Shown here: positions 57,372 through 64,000 of the stretch, piece after piece
Layout of the letters: each line of letters opens with the position of its first letter
Numbering within the stretch: position 1 is the stretch's first letter
Source of the DNA: Mumia flava
Lineage (GTDB): Bacteria > Actinomycetota > Actinomycetes > Propionibacteriales > Nocardioidaceae
Assembly: GCF_002797495.1 (NCBI RefSeq)
Contig: NZ_PGEZ01000001.1
Location: forward strand, 2,666,001-2,730,000
Length of the DNA: 64,000 bases
Direction of reading: 5' to 3'
Program-made: the position numbers and the translations under genes
The notes under the pieces: model-generated
Told to the model about the DNA's origin: nothing
What the model saw: the letters and a program-made list of their open reading frames with translations, nothing else
The model's database searches: none

Positions 57372-58364
57372 GTGCTGGTACGTCGAGCCGTCATGTGGAT
57401 CGCGCCCCTGGTGATCGGCCTGGCGGCCGTGGCCGGGTGCGGGGGCGGGAGCTCGGACGCGGTCTCGGGCCCGACCCGGGTGGTCGTCGATGCGGAAGGG
57501 ACGGAGGTCGCCGTCCCCGAAGCCCCGGAGCGCGTCGTCACCCTGAGCGAGCCGACTCTCGACGGCGCTCTCGCGCTCGGAGTCGTCCCGGTCGGGACGG
57601 TCTCCGGTCGCGGACAGGCCGCGGTGCCCTCGTACCTGGCCGACCGTGCCGCCGACGTCCCGGTGATCGGCTCGATCGGTCAGCCCAACTTCGAGGCGAT
57701 CGGGGCGACCGCACCCGATCTGATCCTCGTGGACGGCACCGGCATCAACAACAACGCCGCGGCGATCGAGGCGCTGCGCCACATCGCCCCGACGGTCGTG
57801 ACCGGATTCGCCGGCGGCGACTGGCGGTCCAACTTCGCGCTCGTCGCCGAGGCCCTCGGGAGGACCGAGGGGGGCGACGAGGTCGTCGAGGAGTACGAGA
57901 CGCTGGTGGACAGGGTCTCCGGCGAGCTCGACGCCTTCGCAGACGACACGTTCTCGATCGTGCGCTGGCAGGGCGGGGCGCCCGCCCTCATCCTGACCGA
58001 GCTTCCCCCGGGTCGGGCGCTGACCGACCTCGGGCTCGCCAGGCCTGCCGGTCAGGACCGTCGAGGCCGCGGGCACTCGGAGCCGGTCTCGCTGGAGAAC
58101 CTCGCGGAGATCGACGCCGACTACATGTTCTTCGGCACGCTGGGGGGCTCGAGCGTCAACAACCCCCAGGCGGGCGGAGGCACCGACGTCGCTGCCTCCC
58201 AGGCGGCGCTCGCCGACGCGCTCGAAGCACCCGGGTTCACCCGGCTCACCGCCTATGAGAGCGGCCACGTGATCCCCGTCGACGGGTCCGCGTGGACCTC
58301 GACGGGAGGTCCGCTCCTGATGACCCGGATCGTGACCGACGTCGAGGAGGCACTCGTCGGATGA
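57372..58364 (+). CDS. iron-siderophore/heme ABC transporter substrate-binding lipoprotein
   Basis: A 330-residue protein from GTG 57372 (GGAAGGAG 6 nt upstream). Lipobox AVAGC with Cys23. The mature part is a class III (FhuD/FepB-like) periplasmic-binding protein: ATGTEV-like VDAEGTEVAVPEAPERVVTL, GVVPVGTVSG, and FEAIGATAPDLILVDGTGIN, with the long connecting helix around 170-205. It delivers the ligand to the FecCD permeases encoded downstream. An iron box precedes it. Whether the ligand is a ferric siderophore or heme is not decided. The ATGA overlap with the next gene indicates coupling. Confidence 0.9.
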   Translation: MLVRRAVMWIAPLVIGLAAVAGCGGGSSDAVSGPTRVVVDAEGTEVAVPEAPERVVTLSEPTLDGALALGVVPVGTVSGRGQAAVPSYLADRAADVPVIGSIGQPNFEAIGATAPDLILVDGTGINNNAAAIEALRHIAPTVVTGFAGGDWRSNFALVAEALGRTEGGDEVVEEYETLVDRVSGELDAFADDTFSIVRWQGGAPALILTELPPGRALTDLGLARPAGQDRRGRGHSEPVSLENLAEIDADYMFFGTLGGSSVNNPQAGGGTDVAASQAALADALEAPGFTRLTAYESGHVIPVDGSAWTSTGGPLLMTRIVTDVEEALVG

Positions 58365-60400
58365 GCACCCGCAGGATCGTCCCCGCGCTCGCGGCGCTCG
58401 TGGCAGTGGTCGGAGTCACGGTCGTCGTGGCCCTTCCTCCCGCGGCGGCGGCTCCGTCCTGGCCCGCGCACGAGCTGAGCGTCACGGATGCATCGGGCCG
58501 GACCGCCACGGCCTGGGTCGAGAGCGAGATCGACGCCGGCGACGACGCGACGATCCGCATCCGTGGTGAGGGTTGGACGATCTCCGACGGCTCAGCCGCA
58601 TCGGTCGTCGCCGTGAAGCTGGCCGGCGACCGCGACCACGTGCGCAACGGCTCGTCCATCGTCCGGTACCCCGGCGTGGTCGAGGACCCGACGATCTGGA
58701 CCCTGATCGCGCCCCCCGACCCGGACGCCGGCGCCGGAGTCGAGTCGATCGACGCCGACGGATCCTTCGAGGTGGAGATCGATGCGCCGAGAGGGCTCGT
58801 CGACGGCGAGCGACTCACGGTTCGGCTCCTGTCGGGACGCTTCGCGGCAGGCGACGTCCCGCGGTCGCTCCTCAGCGACCCCCTGACCGTCGGAACCGGC
58901 GGCGACGGTGACGGCGGCGACGGTGACGGCGGCGACGGCGGCGGCGACGTGTGCGTCCCGACCACGCCCGAGCCGACGGTGACCCTGGCCGATGACGCGG
59001 TCGACCTCGGTGAACCGCTGAGCGTGACCGGGACGGGATGGTGTCATCCGGCCTCGGGCGGATCAGTGATCGCGATCAAGATCGACGACGGCGCCTACAG
59101 CCGGCTCGATTCCACGCTGCACGTGAACCGGACCATCTGGGCGATCGTCGAGGCCGATCCCGACGACGGGACGTTCGCGGTCGACCTCGACCTCCCGAAC
59201 GGCACGACGAGCGGTGTGTCCGGGAGCACGCCGGCCTTCCCGACGGGAGCGCACACCCTGCGGTTGCTGACCGGGTCGCTCGCCGACGGCGACGCGTCGC
59301 GGACGTTGCAGTCCGCGGCCTTCACGGTCGGCCGCTACCGCCCGACGGGCGTGCCGGACCCTCTCGATGCCCGCAGCGAGCTGGTCGGCTCCAGCCGCGG
59401 CGGCGTCGAGGCGTCGAGGTCGCCGCGTGCGGTCCAGGTGACGGTCCCCGGCCGCGGCGCCGGTGACTGGGTGTACCTCAGCGCGTACGCGGCCGACGGT
59501 TCGCCACGCCTGGTGTGGGGTGAGCGCTGGTTCCGCACGGACGCGAACGGCGCGATCCGAGCACCCCTCAGCGCGGACGCGCTCGCTGCGGGAACGTATC
59601 AGCTCGTGGCTCAGTCCGGCGCCCGCGACGAGGTGGGCACGCTGCTCGGCTGGGCACCGCTGCGGATCCCGGCGGGCGCTGCCGACGACCTCGACGAGGA
59701 CGAGCCGGGCCACGGCGATGGTGGCTCGGGCGGCGGCTCGGGTGCTGGTCCGGGCGGCAGCTCTGGAGGCGCCTCTGGAGACGGGAGCGGTTCGGGCGGC
59801 AGCGGGTCGCACCCCGGACCGGGCGTCTCGAGCCCGCCCGGCGGGACACCGTGGACGAGCGTCCCGACGACGACCGCCGCCACCACGACGCCGATGCCGA
59901 CGTCGACACCGTCGGCTCCGTTCCCGGACGACGCAGGGTTCACCGCCCGCAACGCAGGTGACCTCGAAGCGGTGCGGGACGGGACTCTGATCACCGTCAC
60001 GGTCGCCGAGGCCGAGCCCGGCGCGTGGATCTACCTGTACGCCTACTCCGAGCCGATCGGTGTCGGCTGGATCCAGCTCGATCAGGATCGGAGCTTCACC
60101 GTCGACGTGGCGGCGCTCCCCGCCGGCGACCACACCTTGGCGGTGCTGGACGCCGCCGGAGCCCTGGTCGGCTGGACGCCGGTCAGCGTCCCCGGGGTGG
60201 CGGACCCGGTCGGGCTCGCGCCCGCGGCGACCCCGACCGAGGTGACCCTGGCCCCGGTGGCCGCTGCTCCCTCCGAGCCGTGGCTCGCCCCCGCGGACTG
60301 GGTCCTGCTCCTGGCGGGCGCGCTCGTGCTCGTCCTGGCGGGTGCCGCCCGCCTGTCCCTACGACGCCGGCTGGAGATCCCGGCGGAAGGAGTCTCGTGA
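58361..60400 (+). CDS. membrane-anchored surface protein of the iron operon, repeated domains, unknown family
   Basis: A 679-residue protein from ATG 58361 with a signal peptide (cut near residue 31) and a C-terminal membrane helix (~645-664) followed by RRRLEIP. Two related N-terminal domains (A1 ~35-178, A2 ~206-325) share GEGWTISDG/GTGWCHPASG, VVAVKLAG/VIAIKIDDG, a DPTIW/NRTIW strand and RLLSG/RLLTGSLADGD. Two further repeats (B1 ~356-436, B2 ~543-611) share GDWVYLSAY/GAWIYLYAY and LLGWAPLRIP/LVGWTPVSVP. Gly/Ser/Pro linkers separate them. With its neighbours it probably captures or relays the iron ligand; this is inference from context. Confidence 0.75.
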   Translation: MSTRRIVPALAALVAVVGVTVVVALPPAAAAPSWPAHELSVTDASGRTATAWVESEIDAGDDATIRIRGEGWTISDGSAASVVAVKLAGDRDHVRNGSSIVRYPGVVEDPTIWTLIAPPDPDAGAGVESIDADGSFEVEIDAPRGLVDGERLTVRLLSGRFAAGDVPRSLLSDPLTVGTGGDGDGGDGDGGDGGGDVCVPTTPEPTVTLADDAVDLGEPLSVTGTGWCHPASGGSVIAIKIDDGAYSRLDSTLHVNRTIWAIVEADPDDGTFAVDLDLPNGTTSGVSGSTPAFPTGAHTLRLLTGSLADGDASRTLQSAAFTVGRYRPTGVPDPLDARSELVGSSRGGVEASRSPRAVQVTVPGRGAGDWVYLSAYAADGSPRLVWGERWFRTDANGAIRAPLSADALAAGTYQLVAQSGARDEVGTLLGWAPLRIPAGAADDLDEDEPGHGDGGSGGGSGAGPGGSSGGASGDGSGSGGSGSHPGPGVSSPPGGTPWTSVPTTTAATTTPMPTSTPSAPFPDDAGFTARNAGDLEAVRDGTLITVTVAEAEPGAWIYLYAYSEPIGVGWIQLDQDRSFTVDVAALPAGDHTLAVLDAAGALVGWTPVSVPGVADPVGLAPAATPTEVTLAPVAAAPSEPWLAPADWVLLLAGALVLVLAGAARLSLRRRLEIPAEGVS

Positions 60401-61296
60401 TGCGGAGGACAACCTCGCTGCGGGCCGCCGTCGCGGCCTGCGCCCTGGGTGCCGTCGCCCTGAGCACGGTCGCTGCGGTCTGGTCCCCGGTGTCCGCACT
60501 TCCCCCGGGCGGGGCGAGCCCGGACACGGCCGGGACGTCGTCGAGCGTCTCTCCCTCCCGGCTGCGTGCCGGTGACGTCATCCGCTTCACCGTCAGCGGC
60601 TTCCCCGCCGGGGAGATCGTGTCGATCAAGATCGACGACGGCGAGGCGTGCAGCCAGCAGGCGGTCCACGGTGCCTGCGTCTACCACCAGCAGAAGATCA
60701 GCGCGTCGGGGACGGCCTCCGGGTCGTTCGTCCTCCCGGGCGACCTGCCAGCGGGCGAGCACTGGCTCCGCTACCTCGCGAGCGCGGAGATGCTCGACGA
60801 GGACGGCAACTACCTCGGCGTGAAGGGCTTCTCGAACCGCGGAGGCTCCACCTTCACCGTGGTCGCCGCCCCGGGCGGATCCGGCGCAGAGGCCGGCTCG
60901 TCCGGCGGCGGGGGAGCGGCGGCAGGGTCGTCCACCGGCGGCAGCGCGGCGAGCGGGTCGTCCGCGTCCTCGGACGGTTCGGGATCGGGGTCAGCCTCCG
61001 GGTCCGGTGCGGGTACGGCCGCTGCGACCACGGGCGACGCGTCGTCGAGCGCGCTGGGCAGCGGGGTGGTCACGATCGAGCCGACGGCGACGCCGACGAG
61101 CGCCGCGACCGCCGAACCGAGCACAGCGCCCGAGCCCGCCTCCACCCCGGTCGTGGCGGCCGCCGGGACGGACGCGTCCGACGACTTCCCGGTGGTCGGC
61201 ACCGTCGGGTTCGTCGCGCTGCTGGTCCTCGCCGCCGTGCTGTGGACCTGGTCCCTGCGACGGGCCGGCCCGAGCTCGCCGCACCGAGGGCCGTGA
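60400..61296 (+). CDS. second membrane-anchored surface protein of the iron operon
   Basis: A 298-residue protein from ATG 60400 (GGAAGGAG 7 nt upstream; GTG 60397 is an alternative). Signal peptide (cut near VSALP), one ~105-residue domain (~50-155) with FTVSGFPAGEIVSIKIDDGE, related to the VIAIKIDDG strand of the preceding protein, three cysteines (84, 93 and one in the signal), then a ~100-residue Gly/Ser/Ala/Thr stalk and a C-terminal membrane helix (~265-284) with WSLRRAG. Likely displayed on a stalk outside the membrane. Not a recognised family. Confidence 0.75.
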   Translation: MRRTTSLRAAVAACALGAVALSTVAAVWSPVSALPPGGASPDTAGTSSSVSPSRLRAGDVIRFTVSGFPAGEIVSIKIDDGEACSQQAVHGACVYHQQKISASGTASGSFVLPGDLPAGEHWLRYLASAEMLDEDGNYLGVKGFSNRGGSTFTVVAAPGGSGAEAGSSGGGGAAAGSSTGGSAASGSSASSDGSGSGSASGSGAGTAAATTGDASSSALGSGVVTIEPTATPTSAATAEPSTAPEPASTPVVAAAGTDASDDFPVVGTVGFVALLVLAAVLWTWSLRRAGPSSPHRGP

Positions 61297-62336
61297 CGAC
61301 GCTCGAGCGGCCGAGGCCGGCTCCCGCACCACCGACGCGGCGCGGAGCTCGGACACGAGGCACGATCCTGCTCGGCCTGGTCGTCCTGGTGGTCGCATCG
61401 TGCGTGCTCAGCGTGCTGGTCGGCTCCGGCGACCTCGGTCCGGGGCGTGCGTGGCAGGTGCTGTGGCGCGACGACGGGAGCGACGCAGCGCTGATCCTGC
61501 GGGAGCTGCGCGTCCCGCGCACGGTGGTGGCACTGCTGGTCGGCGTGGCCCTGGGAGTCGCGGGTGCGCTGGCCCAGTCGTTGACCCGCAACCCGCTCGC
61601 CGACCCCGGTCTGCTCGGCATCAACGCCGGCGCGAGCCTGGCGGTCGTGCTCGTGTTCGCCCTCACCGGCGTCGCCGCCGCGCTGCTCTCGCTGTCGGCC
61701 GCCTGGCTCGGGGCCGGTCTGGCCGCAGCCGCGGTCTACGCCTTGGGGAGCGTGGGGCGCCGGTCCGCCTCCCCGGCTCGGCTCGCGCTGGCCGGGATCG
61801 CGTTCACCGCCGCCGTCACGGCGATCGTGCAGGGTGTCGTGCTGCTGGACCAGCAGGCGTTCAACGAGTTCCGGTTCTGGATCGCCGGCAGTCTGCAGGG
61901 CCGCGGGTACGACGTCGCTGCCCTGATCGCGCCGTTCGTCCTTCTGGGGGTCGTGACGGCGGTCGTGATCGCCCCCAGCCTGAACGCGCTCGCTCTCGGC
62001 GACGAAGCGGGCCGTGCCCTGGGCGCGTCGGCGCGGCGGACCCGGGGGCTGGCCTTCCTCGCGATCGTGCTGCTGTGCGGGAGCGCGACGGCCGCCGCCG
62101 GGCCGATCGCCTTCGTCGGCCTCGGCGTCCCGTTCCTGGCTCGCGCGTGGCTGGGTTCGGACCAGCGCTGGGTGATGCCCGCCTGCGTGCTGCTGGGGCC
62201 GGTCGTGCTGCTGGTCGCCGACGTGCTCGCGCGCATCGTGGTCGCTCAGGAGGTACCTGTCGGGATCGTGACCGCTCTGCTCGGCGGGCCGCTCTTCCTG
62301 GCGATCGTGGTCCGACCACGGATCGAGGCGCTGTGA
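61293..62336 (+). CDS. FecCD-family ABC transporter permease 1
   Basis: A 347-residue permease with ~9-10 helices from GTG 61293 (GTGA overlap). FecCD motifs: LRVPRTVVALLVGVALGVAG, LTRNPLADPGLLGINAGASL, and the coupling region AGPIAFVGLGVPFLAR. It forms a heterodimer with the next permease for import of ferric siderophore, heme or a corrinoid; the iron box favours iron. The first ~25 residues are basic and cytoplasmic. Confidence 0.93.
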   Translation: MTTLERPRPAPAPPTRRGARTRGTILLGLVVLVVASCVLSVLVGSGDLGPGRAWQVLWRDDGSDAALILRELRVPRTVVALLVGVALGVAGALAQSLTRNPLADPGLLGINAGASLAVVLVFALTGVAAALLSLSAAWLGAGLAAAAVYALGSVGRRSASPARLALAGIAFTAAVTAIVQGVVLLDQQAFNEFRFWIAGSLQGRGYDVAALIAPFVLLGVVTAVVIAPSLNALALGDEAGRALGASARRTRGLAFLAIVLLCGSATAAAGPIAFVGLGVPFLARAWLGSDQRWVMPACVLLGPVVLLVADVLARIVVAQEVPVGIVTALLGGPLFLAIVVRPRIEAL

Positions 62337-63379
62337 GGGGCACGCCGACGCGCCGGCTGGTGCTCCGGCGCGGTGCTGTGGCGCTGCGGTGGGAGGTGCG
62401 GACCGTCGCCGTCGCCGCGGGCCTGGCTGTGGCGCTGGTGATGGGCGCCACGTGTGCGGTGCTTCTGCTCGGCGACTACCCGATCGCACCCGCCGATGCG
62501 GTGCGTGCCGTGCTCGGCCAGGGTGCGGACCCGCTCGCGGTCTACTTCGTGCAGGAGCAGCGGCTGCCGCGCGTCGTCTGCGCCATCCTGGTCGGGGCGG
62601 CGCTGGCGGCGTCCGGATCGATCATCCAGACCCTGACCGGGAACCCGCTGGGCAGCCCGGACGTGATCGGGTTCACCACCGGGTCGGCGACCGGGGCGCT
62701 CGTGATGATCGTGCTCGTCGGTTCGGGGCCGGGCATGGTGGGCGTGGCCGCGGTCGTCGGCGGGCTGGCCGTCGCGGCCCTCGTGGTCCGGCTCACCCGA
62801 CGCGGCGGGATGAGCGGGTTCCGGCTCGTCCTGGTCGGGCTCGGGGTCGGACTGATCCTGGAGGCCCTGAACACCCTGCTCGTGGTCAGGGCATCGCTCG
62901 CGTCCGCCCAGGACGCCGCCCAGTGGCTGGCCGGCTCGTTGAACGCCACGGGGTGGAGCGACGTTGCCGTGATCGGCGTCGCGCTGGCGCTGCTCCTGCC
63001 GCCGGCCGTCGTCCTCGCGCGGCCGCTCGAGGTGCTGCGGGCCGGTGACGAGCTGGCGGGCGGGCTCGGTGTGGGAGTCCTGCGGGTGCGTCGAGCGGCG
63101 CTCGTCGTCGGGGTGGCGCTGGTCGCGGTCGCGACCGCGGTCTGCGGGCCGATCGCCTTCGTGGCGCTGGCCGCGCCGCAGCTCGCGCGTCGGCTGACCT
63201 GGACCGGGGGGCTCGGGCTCGGGACGTCCTGCCTGGTCGGCGCGGCGCTGGTCCTGGCGTCGGACGCCGTCGCGCAGCGGCTCTTCGCGCCCACGCAGCT
63301 CGCGGTGGGGGTCGTGACCGGGTGCCTCGGCGGCGTGTACCTGATCTGGCTGCTCGTGATCGAAGGACGGAGGGCGTGA
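62333..63379 (+). CDS. FecCD-family ABC transporter permease 2
   Basis: A 348-residue permease from GTG 62333 (GTGA overlap). It shows the same signature pattern with its own variants: QRLPRVVCAILVGAALAASG, LTGNPLGSPDVIGFTTGSAT and CGPIAFVALAAPQLARRL. It is the FepG-like partner, with the FepD-like protein encoded upstream. Confidence 0.93.
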   Translation: MRGTPTRRLVLRRGAVALRWEVRTVAVAAGLAVALVMGATCAVLLLGDYPIAPADAVRAVLGQGADPLAVYFVQEQRLPRVVCAILVGAALAASGSIIQTLTGNPLGSPDVIGFTTGSATGALVMIVLVGSGPGMVGVAAVVGGLAVAALVVRLTRRGGMSGFRLVLVGLGVGLILEALNTLLVVRASLASAQDAAQWLAGSLNATGWSDVAVIGVALALLLPPAVVLARPLEVLRAGDELAGGLGVGVLRVRRAALVVGVALVAVATAVCGPIAFVALAAPQLARRLTWTGGLGLGTSCLVGAALVLASDAVAQRLFAPTQLAVGVVTGCLGGVYLIWLLVIEGRRA

Positions 63380-64000
63380 TGACGACCGTGAGGACCACCG
63401 CGGAGGTCCGGCTCGAAGGGAGGGGCCTCCAGGTCGCGTACGACGGGCGTGCGGTGCTCGCCGACCTCGACATCCGGCTTCCGACCGGGCGGTTCACCGC
63501 CGTGGTCGGGCCCAACGCCTGTGGCAAGTCGACGCTCCTGCGGACGCTCGCCCGGATCCTGAGCCCGGTCCAGGGGACGGTGCTCCTCGACGGCCGGCCG
63601 ATCACCGACCGCAGCTCGAAGGAGGTCGCGCGGACGCTCGGTCTGCTGCCTCAGGCGCCCGTGGTGGTGGACGGCATCGTGGTGGAGGACCTCGTGGCGC
63701 GAGGCCGGTTCCCGCACCAGAGCCTGCTGCGCCAGTGGAGCCGCGCCGACGAGCGTGCGGTCGAGTCCGCCATGCGGCGCGCCGGCGTGCTCGACCTGCG
63801 CGACCGGGTGGTCGACGAGCTGTCCGGTGGGCAGCGGCAGCGGGTCTGGATCGCGATGGCTCTCGCCCAGGAGACCAGCCTGCTGCTGCTCGACGAGCCG
63901 ACGACGTTCCTCGACCTGGCCCACCAGGTCGAGGTCCTGGACCTGTGCGCCGACCTGGTCGAGAGCGGGACCACCGTGGTGGCGGTCCTTCACGACCTCA
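63379..64000 (+). CDS. iron-siderophore/heme ABC transporter ATPase (3' end missing)
   Basis: 207 residues visible before the window ends. Walker A GPNACGKS (44-51), Q-loop LLPQAPVV, signature LSGGQRQR, Walker B LLLLDEPT and the H-loop LHD are all present, so only the C-terminal part is lost. It is FepC/FhuC-like. ATG 63379 overlaps the previous stop by one base (TGATG). It powers import through the two FecCD permeases. Further operon genes may lie beyond the window. Confidence 0.93.
   Translation, partial: MTTVRTTAEVRLEGRGLQVAYDGRAVLADLDIRLPTGRFTAVVGPNACGKSTLLRTLARILSPVQGTVLLDGRPITDRSSKEVARTLGLLPQAPVVVDGIVVEDLVARGRFPHQSLLRQWSRADERAVESAMRRAGVLDLRDRVVDELSGGQRQRVWIAMALAQETSLLLLDEPTTFLDLAHQVEVLDLCADLVESGTTVVAVLHDL

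Overview
This is a high-GC actinobacterial chromosome segment. The gene order (rpmG-murB-add-tRNA-Trp-secE-nusG-rplKA-rplJL-mce-rpoBC-rpsLG-fusA-tuf), frequent GTG/TTG starts, dense 1-4 nt stop/start overlaps, mce genes and intergenic palindromic repeats fit a Nocardioides-like (Propionibacteriales) bacterium. That placement is inferred from gene content; no search was run. No stretch longer than 300 bases lacks a gene. The three longest gaps are the rplJ leader (22720-23009), the region before the LPATG protein (24048-24341) and the rpoB promoter region (37044-37340).

Layout. 1-2411: a partial HAD phosphatase and a secreted subtilase, both on the minus strand. 2504-11424: a tightly overlapping complex I cluster, nuoABCHIJKLMN, with no nuoD, nuoE, nuoF or nuoG. 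11549-19221: housekeeping genes (rnhA, yajQ, rpmG, murB, add), two secreted minus-strand proteins, and four tRNA genes (Tyr, Thr, Met, Trp). 19298-24047: secE, nusG, L11, L1, a small lipoprotein, the L10 leader, L10 and L7/L12. 24342-36317: an LPATG surface protein followed by a complete mce lipid-import operon (ATPase, two YrbE permeases, MceA-F, two Mce-associated proteins). This block separates rplL from rpoB. 36327-37043: a sortase facing the other way. 37341-44764: rpoB and rpoC. 44911-51630: an acyltransferase, a lipoprotein, and a two-gene operon resembling hydroxyacid-oxoacid transhydrogenase plus D-2-hydroxyglutarate dehydrogenase. 51830-56129: rpsL, rpsG, fusA, tuf. 56331-end: a CDF metal exporter and an iron-box-controlled siderophore/heme-type ABC operon with two membrane-anchored surface proteins of unknown family; it runs off the window.

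How the parts work together. The nuo block encodes the membrane proton-pumping arm plus NuoB, C and I, but lacks the NADH-input module and NuoD. It must therefore borrow subunits encoded elsewhere or use another electron donor. The mce operon should import lipids across the envelope. The iron operon pairs a binding lipoprotein, two FecCD permeases and an ATPase with two surface proteins that may pass the ligand inward. The transhydrogenase/dehydrogenase pair could oxidise hydroxyacids while recycling 2-oxoglutarate. Five genes have a TANNNT hexamer 6-7 nt before the start codon and no ribosome binding site, which suggests leaderless mRNAs.
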